A program made the position numbers and the translations under genes. The notes beneath the pieces are model-generated. The model saw only the letters and a program-made list of their open reading frames with translations, had not been told where the DNA came from and did not search any database. This document shows, piece by piece, positions 28,902-37,272 of a stretch of DNA of 64,000 nt. Numbering within the stretch: position 1 is the first letter of the stretch; each line of letters opens with the position of its first letter. Origin of the DNA: JAJXZJ01 sp050012855 (GTDB lineage Bacteria > Verrucomicrobiota > Verrucomicrobiia > Limisphaerales > J093); NCBI GenBank assembly GCA_050012855.1, contig JBEKGJ010000019.1:12301-76300 (forward strand). Reading direction: 5' to 3'.

Positions 28902-29741
28902 CTACTGCCCCCGAACCGTGGCATGAGTGCGCAGCCACTGTAAGTCCAGGTTGTTCGCAGCGACCGGCATGAATTCCCATTTCGTGGCTTGCGTCCCCAT
29001 TTGTTGCGACCGCAGGACTTCCGGAGTGCGCCACCGATGGATCTCCGCGTGACCGTCAGCGAAAGTCAGACCGCCGGATCCGCCGTGGTAGCTGGCGGGC
29101 ACATTGGGAATCTGGTTCGCGACCATATCGATGGCAAACTCGCCGTCATCAATGCTGTCATCACGCTCATCCACGAAGACGAGCGCATCGCTGGGGGAAA
29201 TGCCGGTGATGGTGGCGCTCTTCCGATACGACTGAAATCCGTCGTTCCAAGGCTCAGTGCGAAACCCCATCCACACACTCATGGAAACCGTGCGGACGAC
29301 GGGATAAGTGCCGCTTCCTTCCTTCGCCATGATTTTGCTGGCCAGGCAGCGATACACGCCCGCCGACTTGGAGTAAGGTCCCAGGACGCCATATTTCGGA
29401 TCCAACAAGTACACGGTGTTGGTGTTGTCCTGGTTGTTGACCTGCCGTGGGTCCAGCCAGCCGCTGACCCAGTTGCCAACGTTGGTGACGTGATTTGCCT
29501 CATCCTGCCAGTAGTTGCCCGCCAGGAAGTCGTTGTTGTCGTCGGCGTACATCACCCAGGCGAGCTGCAACTGCTTCAAGTTTCCCAGGCAATGGGCGGC
29601 GGTGGCCTTGGCCTTGGCTTTGGCCAGTGCGGGGAGCAACAGGCCCGCGAGGATCGCGATAATGGCGATGACGACCAGCAACTCGATCAGGGTGAAACCA
29701 TACCCCCTCCGGGTCGGGGTAGTGGGCGCAGAAAACTTCAT
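28902..29741 (-). CDS. Type II secretion-like pseudopilin with H-X9-DG motif
   Basis: A 279-residue protein. The type IV prepilin signal reads RRGYGFTLIELLVVIAIIAI: cleavage would follow the G before FTLIE, with Glu5 present. It is followed by LPALAKAKAKATAAHCLGNL. The C-terminal part has the H-X9-DG tail (HGGSGGLTFADGH). Such genes are highly multiplied in Verrucomicrobiota and Planctomycetes, and the role of individual copies is unknown. The ATG at 29741 places the signal correctly. Confidence 0.88.
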   Translation of the reverse strand: MKFSAPTTPTRRGYGFTLIELLVVIAIIAILAGLLLPALAKAKAKATAAHCLGNLKQLQLAWVMYADDNNDFLAGNYWQDEANHVTNVGNWVSGWLDPRQVNNQDNTNTVYLLDPKYGVLGPYSKSAGVYRCLASKIMAKEGSGTYPVVRTVSMSVWMGFRTEPWNDGFQSYRKSATITGISPSDALVFVDERDDSIDDGEFAIDMVANQIPNVPASYHGGSGGLTFADGHAEIHRWRTPEVLRSQQMGTQATKWEFMPVAANNLDLQWLRTHATVRGQ

Positions 29742-29952
29742 AACGTGACTCGCACTCGTTGTTGTTGCGTGTGTTTCGCCAAGCATTTACTGGACAGACC
29801 GTTGCTTGGCAAGTGTGCATCGTGTGGCACACCAGAAGAAATTGCCCGGTGGATGTCCCACTGCTCGCGGCCAACCCGTTTCACACGACGGGTATTCCCG
29901 GCATGGCGAGCTCGCCCCGGAGAACGGCGCTCACGACCACGAACGACGGCGT

Positions 29953-30546
29953 TCACGGGCTGGATTTCGTCACCGGCTCCCCTCGAAGCAGCCTGACTTC
30001 GAGGGGGGACAATGTCAGCGAAGTGTCCACTTGACCGCCGGTCAGAACATCGTGTGCGGAGGCAAACCGTCCACTTTGGCTGAACGTCACGGTCATCGGC
30101 TCTCGGCAGTAATTGCACAGGTTCACCACCACGATATCACGGGTTTAGGCGCTCCGCCATTCCACGCCCCAGACGGGCAGTTGATCGGCCCCGCGCAGTT
30201 CCAATGCCGGGCGGAGGTTCCAAACCGGTAATCGGGCCGTGAGTTGCGCGTGCACTTCGCGGGCGGAAGTCGAGCCCAGGCGGGAATTGATTCTCTCGGC
30301 GGGCAAGCTGGAAGCTCGCGGGCGCTCAAATTCGTCGCGCGTCAGCAAGTCCCCCTCGCCGATGAGAACAAACCGGCCCTTGAATCGCTTCCGCCCAGGC
30401 CGTCGCCTCTGGACAGCGACGAACTTGCGTTCCCGAGCGGGTTTTTGAAACCGACCCGCTCGGAGTGTTTGGGCTCCCACATTCACGCGCGCCGGCTGCA
30501 AAATCGGATACAATTCTGGTGGAGGATTCAAGTCCATCCGCGCCAC
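29953..30546 (-). pseudogene. Decayed C-terminus of a GH42-like glycosidase
   Basis: On the minus strand the frame reads KGRFVLIGEGDLLTRDEFER and later LPVWGVEWRSA, then stops. The next frame continues IVVVNLCNYCREPMTVTFSQ, GGQVDTSLTLSPLEVRLL. Together this looks like the trimerisation and C-terminal beta domains of a GH42-type beta-galactosidase-like protein, broken by a frameshift near 30150 and lacking its catalytic domain. The family assignment is tentative. Confidence 0.45.
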
Positions 30547-30734
30547 CTACTCCAGCGCACCCCGCCAGATGTGCTCCCCCATCCGGCTTTCCAGTTCGTG
30601 GCTCCCGATGGACGGGCTCAGGCACTCGACTCCACGCTTGCCGGTGAGCACTGACCGCGAGTGGCCGGTTGCTCCGGTTGGCAGGCCGGGCGCGTCCGAT
30701 CGATACGGGGCACGGGCCGCTGAAATGGGCCCCT

Positions 30735-30836
30735 CCGCGCCGGCATGGCATGCCCATGAACGCAGCGCGGCCGATAGCAACATGTCCAAATCAAGAATTG
30801 AGTCGTCAAGCGCATGATACTATGGACTGACCCCTC
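30735..30836 (+). repeat. Dispersed repeat, copy B
   Basis: Contains GGCATGGCATGCCCATGAAC, then CGCAGCGCGGCCGATAGCAA, TCAAGAATTGAGTCGTCAAG and CATGATACTATGGACTGACC. These match copies A and C in the same order with scattered substitutions. It separates the decayed glycosidase from the radical SAM operon. Confidence 0.7.
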
Positions 30837-30939
30837 ACCCACGGAAATGGCTTGGTCGCCACCGCCTGCTCAAAGACATCGTTGGGGACAATAATTGACT
30901 TGACCGTATAGGGATGGATGTTGGAAACAGGAACTGATC

Positions 30940-32238
30940 ATGAGGGAAAAAACCGCGCCTCAGAGATTTGTGCTGGTCGTTGCGCTCATCGCGGTGGGCG
31001 TTGCCATGCCCGTGCTGTGGTACGGCGCATGCATTGGACGAGCACCCAGTATTGGGGCACCGGAGGCAAAGCGTCTGGTGAATGGGCAAAAGGCAGTGCT
31101 GGTCGACCTCGGCACGGCCTCGGAGTTGGCGGTCTATCTCCCGAATCCAGTAAAATGGCCCTTCGAGTCCATCATGGAAACCCAGGTTCTGGATGACGTG
31201 CCTGATGAACTGCGCGGCCGGAAGCTACTGTTGGTCAGCACGGCTGGCATTCAGAGCGCACGCGCTGCGATGCACTTGCAGCGGATCGGAATTGACGCGG
31301 CGATGGTGCGCGGCGGCGCCCAGCAATACGCGTGTGCGGTGCCGGGCTGTTCCAAAGGAATGCTCCTTCGCGGCGACCGGGAGACGGATGCGGACATTCC
31401 AGCCTTCCGCGAAGCCACGCTGTATGAACAGTGGGCGCTGGTGATTTCCTTCTTTGGGATAAAGAGCGTCTATACCCTGATAACCGCGGGCATCGTGCTG
31501 ATGCTATGGCGGCGACGAGAAGCGGATTTGGCAGCCATCCGCTGGTCCATGATCTTGTTCTTTTTGGGCGAGGGCTGCTGCTTCCTGAACGTAATGTTCT
31601 TTTTCGAGGATTCCATGCTTCTGGAGCACCTACACGGTGTCGGCATGGTGCTGTCGCTCGGCTTTGCTTGCTATGGAGTTCTAGAAGGCGTTGACGCCCG
31701 GTTTGTCCACTATAGCAGTGATTTGCGTTGTGCCATGCTGGGGCTCTGTTGCGTCTGCGACAAGCACGGCGCAACGGGATGCGCGTTGCGAAAGGTGTTT
31801 TTGTTATTGATTCCAGCCACGGCAGTCCTGGCGACCATGCCGTTGTGCTCCCCGTTCCGGAGCATTGCGTACAATACACGGGTACTTGGCGTGCTGCACA
31901 GCTACCGGCATCCAGTCGTTCATCAATTGTATGAACTGCGCTACCTGCCGGTGTTGGCCGTGGTCTTGCTCTGCGGATGTTTTGTGATCCTGTCGCTGAT
32001 CGAGCGACGCCCGCTGCTGTATTCCAAAGTTCTGTTCTCGGCAGCACTGGGAGCGATGGGTTTCAGCTTGCTGCGGCTCATGCTGGTGGCCCCATTCAGT
32101 AACAACCAGGTGTGGTTCGCCTTCTGGGAAGAGGCGACCGAGCTGTTATACGTCGGATTGGTTGGTGCGGTGCTGGTGTTTTTTCGGCGCGGATTGCTGG
32201 TGAACCCGCGACACAGTGAAGGAGACACGGGCGCATGA
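30940..32238 (+). CDS. Membrane protein with degenerate rhodanese domain and Cys-rich loop
   Basis: A 432-residue protein. An N-terminal helix (about residues 9-28) is followed by a rhodanese-like domain at about residues 40-130. Its active loop reads LLLVSTAGIQSARAA, so the catalytic Cys is replaced. At least six membrane helices follow from about residue 165. A loop with LGLCCVCDKHGATGCALRK, preceded by RCA, offers five clustered cysteines that could bind a metal or Fe-S centre. It is the first gene of a three-gene operon, and its stop overlaps the next start (ATGA). Confidence 0.6.
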   Translation: MREKTAPQRFVLVVALIAVGVAMPVLWYGACIGRAPSIGAPEAKRLVNGQKAVLVDLGTASELAVYLPNPVKWPFESIMETQVLDDVPDELRGRKLLLVSTAGIQSARAAMHLQRIGIDAAMVRGGAQQYACAVPGCSKGMLLRGDRETDADIPAFREATLYEQWALVISFFGIKSVYTLITAGIVLMLWRRREADLAAIRWSMILFFLGEGCCFLNVMFFFEDSMLLEHLHGVGMVLSLGFACYGVLEGVDARFVHYSSDLRCAMLGLCCVCDKHGATGCALRKVFLLLIPATAVLATMPLCSPFRSIAYNTRVLGVLHSYRHPVVHQLYELRYLPVLAVVLLCGCFVILSLIERRPLLYSKVLFSAALGAMGFSLLRLMLVAPFSNNQVWFAFWEEATELLYVGLVGAVLVFFRRGLLVNPRHSEGDTGA

Positions 32239-34496
32239 TGTTTCCTGTACGGCTGCATTTATTTGGCCTGACCATGAGCGCGCACCAGCTCCTGGAACTG
32301 TTGGCTTACGGTCTCGGGTTTCAGTTGTATCGGTTCCTGCGGCGGCGCTGGCCACGGGGCCCCGCCATGACCCTGGAACAGACAGCCTGGGTGGTGGTCG
32401 GAGCGATCTTAGGTGCGCTGATCGGGGCCAAGATGCTGGCCTGGGTCGAATCGTTGCCGGTCTATTGGGCGCACCTCAACGACTGGAGGATTCTCATCGG
32501 AGGCAAGACCATCGTTGGGGCGTTGTTGGGGGGCTGGGCGGGGGTAACCCTGGCCAAGAGCAAGCTGGGCATCGGTCATCCCAGTGGCGATGTCTATGTG
32601 TTTCCGGTCATTCTGGGCATGTGCATCGGGCGGATCGGATGTTTCCTGGCGGGCTTGGAGGATCACACCTATGGCATCGCCACCCGGCTGCCTTGGGGTG
32701 TTGATTTTGGAGACGGGATCAGCCGCCATCCTACGCAGTTGTATGAAATTGCCTTTCTGGTGCCGCTGGCAGGCTGGTTCATGTGGCGGATCAGGACTGG
32801 ACAGCAGCGGGGATGTATGTTCAGCCAGTTTCTGTTGGCGTACGTCGTTTTCCGCTTCTTCGTCGAGTTCATCAAACCCCGCTATGTCCTGCCGATGGCG
32901 CCGCTGAGCGCCATTCAACTAACCTGCCTTGCGGCAATGGTGTACGCGGTTATTCAGTGGAACGCCAACTGTTGCGGCAACGTGGAGTCAGCCGGGAACT
33001 GCGGGGAGGTTCAGGACCCGGCGAAGTTCACATGGCTGTCGGAGGACAAGACATCGCTTCGGACAGATCGTCCGTCCGGCGAAAGCGAGTGCTACGGTTC
33101 TCAGGACGGATCGCCGCGGGTGGTCGAAAAGACCATGAGTCTCTGCGCCCAATGCCTCCGGAGGATTGAAGCGCAGGTGGTGCTCGAGCACCGCAACGTG
33201 TATTTGCAGAAATCCTGCCCTGAACATGGCCCGCAGCGGGTCTTGATTGCAACCGACAATGCCTACTGGCAGCGCAGCCGCAACCTCTACCGTCAGGCTC
33301 CCACATCGCCCCGGCAGCGGAACACGGAGAGGCAGCACGGCTGCCCCTGGGATTGCGGTCTCTGTCCCGATCACGAGCAGCACACCTGCCTTGCCGTCGT
33401 GGAGATTACCGAGAGATGCGATCTGGGCTGCCCAATTTGCTATGCTGCGGCGGAAGCGGGTGGGGCACATCGGTCACTGGCGGAAATCGAGGACATGCTC
33501 GATCTCGTTGCGAACCGCGAAAGCAAGGTTGGCGTGCTGCAGATCAGCGGCGGTGAACCGGCACTGCACCCGGATTTGTTTACGATTCTCGACCGCGTGA
33601 AAGCCCGTTCGATTCGTCACCTCATGCTGAATACCAACGGCCGCCGCATCGCCCAAGACGAGGAATTCGTCCGCCGTCTCGCCGGTTACATGCCGGGATT
33701 CGAGATCTACCTGCAATTCGATTCGTTGGTTCCGGCGACACTGCAACAGTTGCGCGGCGCTGATTTGACCGGCCTACGGCGCCAAGCCCTCAGGATGTTG
33801 AACCGCTATGATCTCGCCACGACACTGGTCGTCATGCTCGAGAAAGGCCTGAATGACCGGGAAATCGGTGGGATTCTGGATTTCGCCGCCAGTCAGCCAT
33901 GCGTGCGCGGCGTCACCTTTCAGCCAATCCAGGCCGCCGGCCGTCTGGAAGGGTTTGACCCCGCCACGGACCGCCTGACGCTGACGGAAGTTCGCAGCGC
34001 GATCCTCCACCAGAGCCGCCTCTTCAGCTCGGCGGATCTGGTTCCCGTGCCTTGTCATCCGGACGCCCTGACGGCCGGCTACGCTATCCGTCGCGGTGGG
34101 AAACTCACCCCGCTGTCGCATTGGGTTGATCCCCAGTCCCTGCTGGTCAGCCTGGGCGGCAATACGATTGCTTACGAACAGGATCCGAACCTGCGCCAGC
34201 ACCTACAGTCATGCCTGCGAACCTCCCCGCAGGCGATGGCGCGGAAACTGAAGCTGCAATGTTGTCTGCCGCTCCTCCCCGCCGCGGGCTCGCCGATCCA
34301 GTACCGAGATGTGTTCCGTGTGGTCATCATGCAATTCATGGACGCCTGGAGCATGGACCTGCGTTCCTTAAAACGCTCGTGTGTACATATTGCCAGTCCC
34401 GCGGGGCGCCTGGCACCGTTTGAAACCTATAATCTGCTGCACCGTAAGAAGACCTGGAAACCAAAACAACCCACCACGGAGGATCAATATGTCTGA
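32235..34496 (+). CDS. Lgt-like membrane domain fused to a Tes/MJ0619-type radical SAM enzyme
   Basis: A 753-residue two-part protein. Residues about 1-245 are a multi-helix domain like prolipoprotein diacylglyceryl transferase, with GRIGCFLAGLEDHTYGIATR near residue 132, DFGDGISRHPTQLYE, and RFFVEFIKP. The His of the Lgt HGGL motif is not present; that place reads GGKTIVGALLGG. After a variable linker comes a radical SAM enzyme: MSLCAQC at 301-307, KSCPEHG to 332, GCPWDCGLC at 369-377, then CDLGCPIC at 395-402 as the CxxxCxxC cluster and ISGGEPALHPD. This order of cysteine sites matches tetraether lipid synthase (Tes) relatives. The terminal PFCxYN of Tes is PFETYN here. Confidence 0.75.
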   Translation: MMFPVRLHLFGLTMSAHQLLELLAYGLGFQLYRFLRRRWPRGPAMTLEQTAWVVVGAILGALIGAKMLAWVESLPVYWAHLNDWRILIGGKTIVGALLGGWAGVTLAKSKLGIGHPSGDVYVFPVILGMCIGRIGCFLAGLEDHTYGIATRLPWGVDFGDGISRHPTQLYEIAFLVPLAGWFMWRIRTGQQRGCMFSQFLLAYVVFRFFVEFIKPRYVLPMAPLSAIQLTCLAAMVYAVIQWNANCCGNVESAGNCGEVQDPAKFTWLSEDKTSLRTDRPSGESECYGSQDGSPRVVEKTMSLCAQCLRRIEAQVVLEHRNVYLQKSCPEHGPQRVLIATDNAYWQRSRNLYRQAPTSPRQRNTERQHGCPWDCGLCPDHEQHTCLAVVEITERCDLGCPICYAAAEAGGAHRSLAEIEDMLDLVANRESKVGVLQISGGEPALHPDLFTILDRVKARSIRHLMLNTNGRRIAQDEEFVRRLAGYMPGFEIYLQFDSLVPATLQQLRGADLTGLRRQALRMLNRYDLATTLVVMLEKGLNDREIGGILDFAASQPCVRGVTFQPIQAAGRLEGFDPATDRLTLTEVRSAILHQSRLFSSADLVPVPCHPDALTAGYAIRRGGKLTPLSHWVDPQSLLVSLGGNTIAYEQDPNLRQHLQSCLRTSPQAMARKLKLQCCLPLLPAAGSPIQYRDVFRVVIMQFMDAWSMDLRSLKRSCVHIASPAGRLAPFETYNLLHRKKTWKPKQPTTEDQYV

Positions 34497-34857
34497 TGAT
34501 AATACCAACGCTCGAAGGCCTGAAGAACCGCCGGAACCGCAAGACAACCCATCGCCTGCTGGGAATCAGATTCCCCCTCCTGAGGACAGGTCTTTCGCTC
34601 TACAGATGGTCTTAGGTGTCATTTCGTCGGGGTTGCTGGCCTCGGGAACGATCGGCTTGATAGTCGTCATAGTGCTTATGCAGCAACGCCTTCCCAATGG
34701 TGTGGGTTTCTTGGTATTGACGCTCATCCCGCTCTGCCTCGGGGTGCTGCTATTTGTCCAGCGACGCAAGTACGGACCGGGATTGGTGCCCGGACTACTC
34801 ACGGGTGTCGGATTAATGGTCCTGGCCGCGGGACTGTGCTTTGCCATGGCCAGATAA
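34489..34857 (+). CDS. Small membrane protein in the radical SAM operon
   Basis: A 122-residue protein. A Pro/Glu/Asn-rich cytosolic N-terminus of about 40 residues is followed by three predicted membrane helices (FALQMVLGVISSGLLASGTI, FLVLTLIPLCLGVLLFV, and the C-terminal GLMVLAAGLCFAM). The ATG overlaps the radical SAM stop by 8 bases and is preceded by ACGGAGGAT, a strong ribosome site. I recognise no family. Its tight coupling suggests it works with the fusion protein. Confidence 0.6.
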   Translation: MSDDNTNARRPEEPPEPQDNPSPAGNQIPPPEDRSFALQMVLGVISSGLLASGTIGLIVVIVLMQQRLPNGVGFLVLTLIPLCLGVLLFVQRRKYGPGLVPGLLTGVGLMVLAAGLCFAMAR

Positions 34858-34987
34858 CTCGGGCGTTGGGCTTGCCCGGCAGCGGTCCTGATTTGGGTGC
34901 GGCACCGGATTCAACTGTGCGCACGGCATTCGTGCAGCAACACGCAGCTAGCGATCGTCGAGCTGGAAATGCGGGAAGGGGTCGGGA

Positions 34988-35203
34988 AGGGGTCGGTCCG
35001 TAGTATCGTGCTTTTGAGGACTCAATTCTTGATCTTGGCATATTGCTATCGGCCGGGCTGCGTTCACGGACATGCCATGCCGGGGGCGGGCTTTTCTTCG
35101 CGAATCTCGCGCGAGCCGGCCAGATCAGCGGCGCCCCGACCACGGCACGCCACAGCCGGCAGGGTCACGCTCACCGACAGCGCGGCGAACAGCCCGGTTC
35201 GAA
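34988..35203 (-). repeat. Dispersed repeat, copy C
   Basis: An inverted copy relative to A and B. On the + strand it shows GGTCCGTAGTATCGTGCTTT, GATCTTGGCATATTGCTATC, GGCCGGGCTGCGTTCACGGA and, at its right end, ACGCTCACCGACAGCGCGGC. The right end encodes a short GRVTLTDSAANSPVRR tail like that at copy A, so the coding tail and the repeat travel together. Confidence 0.7.
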
Positions 35204-35302
35204 GGTGAAGGGGTCTGAAGGGGTCGCCGATTGGCCGACCTCTTGAAATGACGCATTTGCGCCGGTCCCCACAGGTCTTCGCGGCCTTCCGTCCGCCCGG
35301 TG

Positions 35303-36898
35303 TCAGGAACGCGGTCCGATCAGAAGGAACGTCGTCAACTCCCCCTTGCCCTTGATGTCCACCAGACCGCGGCGGCGCAGGACAAACCGGTCGGCCAGTT
35401 TCGCGGCGGTCGCTTCCGTGATCTGGATCGTGCCCGGCTCACCGTGCGATTCCATGCGGCTGGCCGTGTTCACCGTGTCGCCCCAGAGGTCATAGGTGAA
35501 TTTGTGGCGGCCAATAACGCCGGCGACCACCGGGCCGGTGTTCATGCCGATGCGCATCTGCAGCGTGGTTTCGTGGGCCTGGTTGTAACGGGCCAGCTCA
35601 ACGAGCATGTCCAGCGCCATGCGGGCCGCCGCCTCGGCGTGATCCGGGCGGGGCGAGGGCAACCCCGCCACCGCCATGTAGGCGTCCCCGATGGTCTTGA
35701 TTTTCTCGAGGCCGTGCCGCGAGGCGAGTTCGTCGAAGGCGGTGAAAATCAGGTCCAGCGAGCGCACCATCAGTGGGGGCGAAAGTTGCTCCGCCAGCCG
35801 GGTAAAGCCCACCAGGTCGGCGAACAGGACGGTGACCTCCTCGAAGCTGTCCACGATCAAGGTTTCACCCCCCTTGAGCCGGTCGGCGATCGGACGGGGA
35901 AGGACGTTCAGCAGGAGGCGCTCCGACCGGGCGCGTTCGTCCTCGATCTGTTTCAGGTAAACGCGCTCGGCGTCGAGCAACCGCTTTCGTTCCAGGGCGG
36001 CGCCGACGCGGGCCCGCAGCAACACCGGATCGAAGGGCTTGGGCAGATAATCCTCCGCACCGGCTTCGAGGCACCGCGCGATGCCTTCCGCCTGGTCCAT
36101 GGCCGAGATCATGATGACCGGCAGCGCGGCAAGCACAGGATCGGACTTCATCCTGGTCAGCACTTCGTAGCCGTCGAGACCGGGCATGACCAGGTCCAGG
36201 AGGACGAGATCGAATGGTTGCGCCCGCAGCGCCTGCAGGGCCTCCACGCCGCCGCCGGCCACCGTCGGTGTGAAACCCTGTTGGCGCAGGCGCCGCGCAA
36301 GCAGTTCGCGATTGGCCTCGTCGTCGTCCACCACCAGCAGCCGGTTTGCCGCCCGGCTCGGGTCGGTCTGGGCGACCGGGGCGGGCGGCGCGAAGTCGGA
36401 ACCCGTGGTCAGCACCTCGGGCTTCTGCGGGCGGGCTTGCGGCGGGCTTGTCCCAGGGGTGACCAGGCGGGCTTCCATCGAGGCCAGCCAGAGGCGCGCG
36501 GCGCCGGTGATCTTCTGCAGATCGGCGAGGAGCTTCGGGAGACCGAGGTCCTCCGCCTGCTCCTGCAGCATCTCGCCGTAGCCGATGATGTGGTTCACCG
36601 GCGTACGCAGTTCGTGGCAGAGCTGGAACAAGTTGTGCCGGCGGCTCTCGAAAAGCTCGTCGTCGAAATACTCCGTCATCAGCGCCACCAATTTCCGGCC
36701 CCCGGCGTGGATCTTCCGCAAGTCTGGTTGAAACGATGCGGGCGTGTGCTCATCCTCCTGCAACAGCTCGCAATAGCCGAGGATGTGATTGATGGGCGTG
36801 CGGAGATCATGCCGGATTTGCGAAAGGTCCAGCTTCGGTGAACTGCCTTTGACGGAACCGGGCTCCGGCCCCTCCGATTTGGCGGGCGGACGACTCAC
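35303..36898 (-). CDS. REC-adenylate cyclase with two orphan HisKA-like segments
   Basis: A 531-residue protein. Two histidine-kinase dimerisation-like helices come first (RHDLRTPINHILGYCELLQE near residue 28, CHELRTPVNHIIGYGEMLQE near 100). A receiver domain has VVDDDEANRELLARRL and the phosphoacceptor region LLDLVMPGLDG. A class III cyclase domain has VLFADLVGFTRL, KIKTIGDAYMAVAG and YDLWGDTVNTASRMES, with both metal Asp and the Asn/Arg pair. The Lys and Asp positions favour cAMP over cGMP. There is no HATPase domain. The GTG start overlaps the response regulator stop. Confidence 0.88.
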   Translation of the reverse strand: MSRPPAKSEGPEPGSVKGSSPKLDLSQIRHDLRTPINHILGYCELLQEDEHTPASFQPDLRKIHAGGRKLVALMTEYFDDELFESRRHNLFQLCHELRTPVNHIIGYGEMLQEQAEDLGLPKLLADLQKITGAARLWLASMEARLVTPGTSPPQARPQKPEVLTTGSDFAPPAPVAQTDPSRAANRLLVVDDDEANRELLARRLRQQGFTPTVAGGGVEALQALRAQPFDLVLLDLVMPGLDGYEVLTRMKSDPVLAALPVIMISAMDQAEGIARCLEAGAEDYLPKPFDPVLLRARVGAALERKRLLDAERVYLKQIEDERARSERLLLNVLPRPIADRLKGGETLIVDSFEEVTVLFADLVGFTRLAEQLSPPLMVRSLDLIFTAFDELASRHGLEKIKTIGDAYMAVAGLPSPRPDHAEAAARMALDMLVELARYNQAHETTLQMRIGMNTGPVVAGVIGRHKFTYDLWGDTVNTASRMESHGEPGTIQITEATAAKLADRFVLRRRGLVDIKGKGELTTFLLIGPRS

Positions 36899-37272
36899 GG
36901 TGCCGGAGGCGGCTGGAGGCAGGCCTGGATCTTCGCCAGAAGCCGTGGAAACTCCACTGGCTTGGTGTCGAAGTCGTCGCAGCCGGCTTCGCGGGCCTTC
37001 TGCTCGTCGCTGGCCATGGCGTGGGCGGTCAGCGCGATGATGGGAATGGCCTTGGTCGCCGCGTCGGCTTTGAGTTGACGCGTCGCCTCCCATCCGTCGA
37101 GCACCGGCAGGCTCATGTCCATCAGGATCAGGTCCGGCTTTTGCGCCCGGGCCAGGCCGAGGCCTTCCTGGCCATCCACGGCGCAGGTGACGATGTGGCC
37201 CTTGCGTTCCAGGCGGCGCGAGAGCATGTCGCGGTTCATTTCGTTGTCTTCGACCAGGAGGATTCTAGCCAT
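36895..37272 (-). CDS. Single-domain response regulator
   Basis: A 125-residue stand-alone receiver domain: ILLVEDNEMNRDMLSRRL, phosphoacceptor region LILMDMSLPVLDGWEATRQL, and the Lys in FDTKPVEFPRLL. This DivK/CheY-type protein has no output domain and would relay phosphate from the hybrid kinase upstream. The ATG at 37272 overlaps the end of the kinase gene, and its stop overlaps the cyclase gene start. Confidence 0.9.
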   Translation of the reverse strand: MARILLVEDNEMNRDMLSRRLERKGHIVTCAVDGQEGLGLARAQKPDLILMDMSLPVLDGWEATRQLKADAATKAIPIIALTAHAMASDEQKAREAGCDDFDTKPVEFPRLLAKIQACLQPPPAP

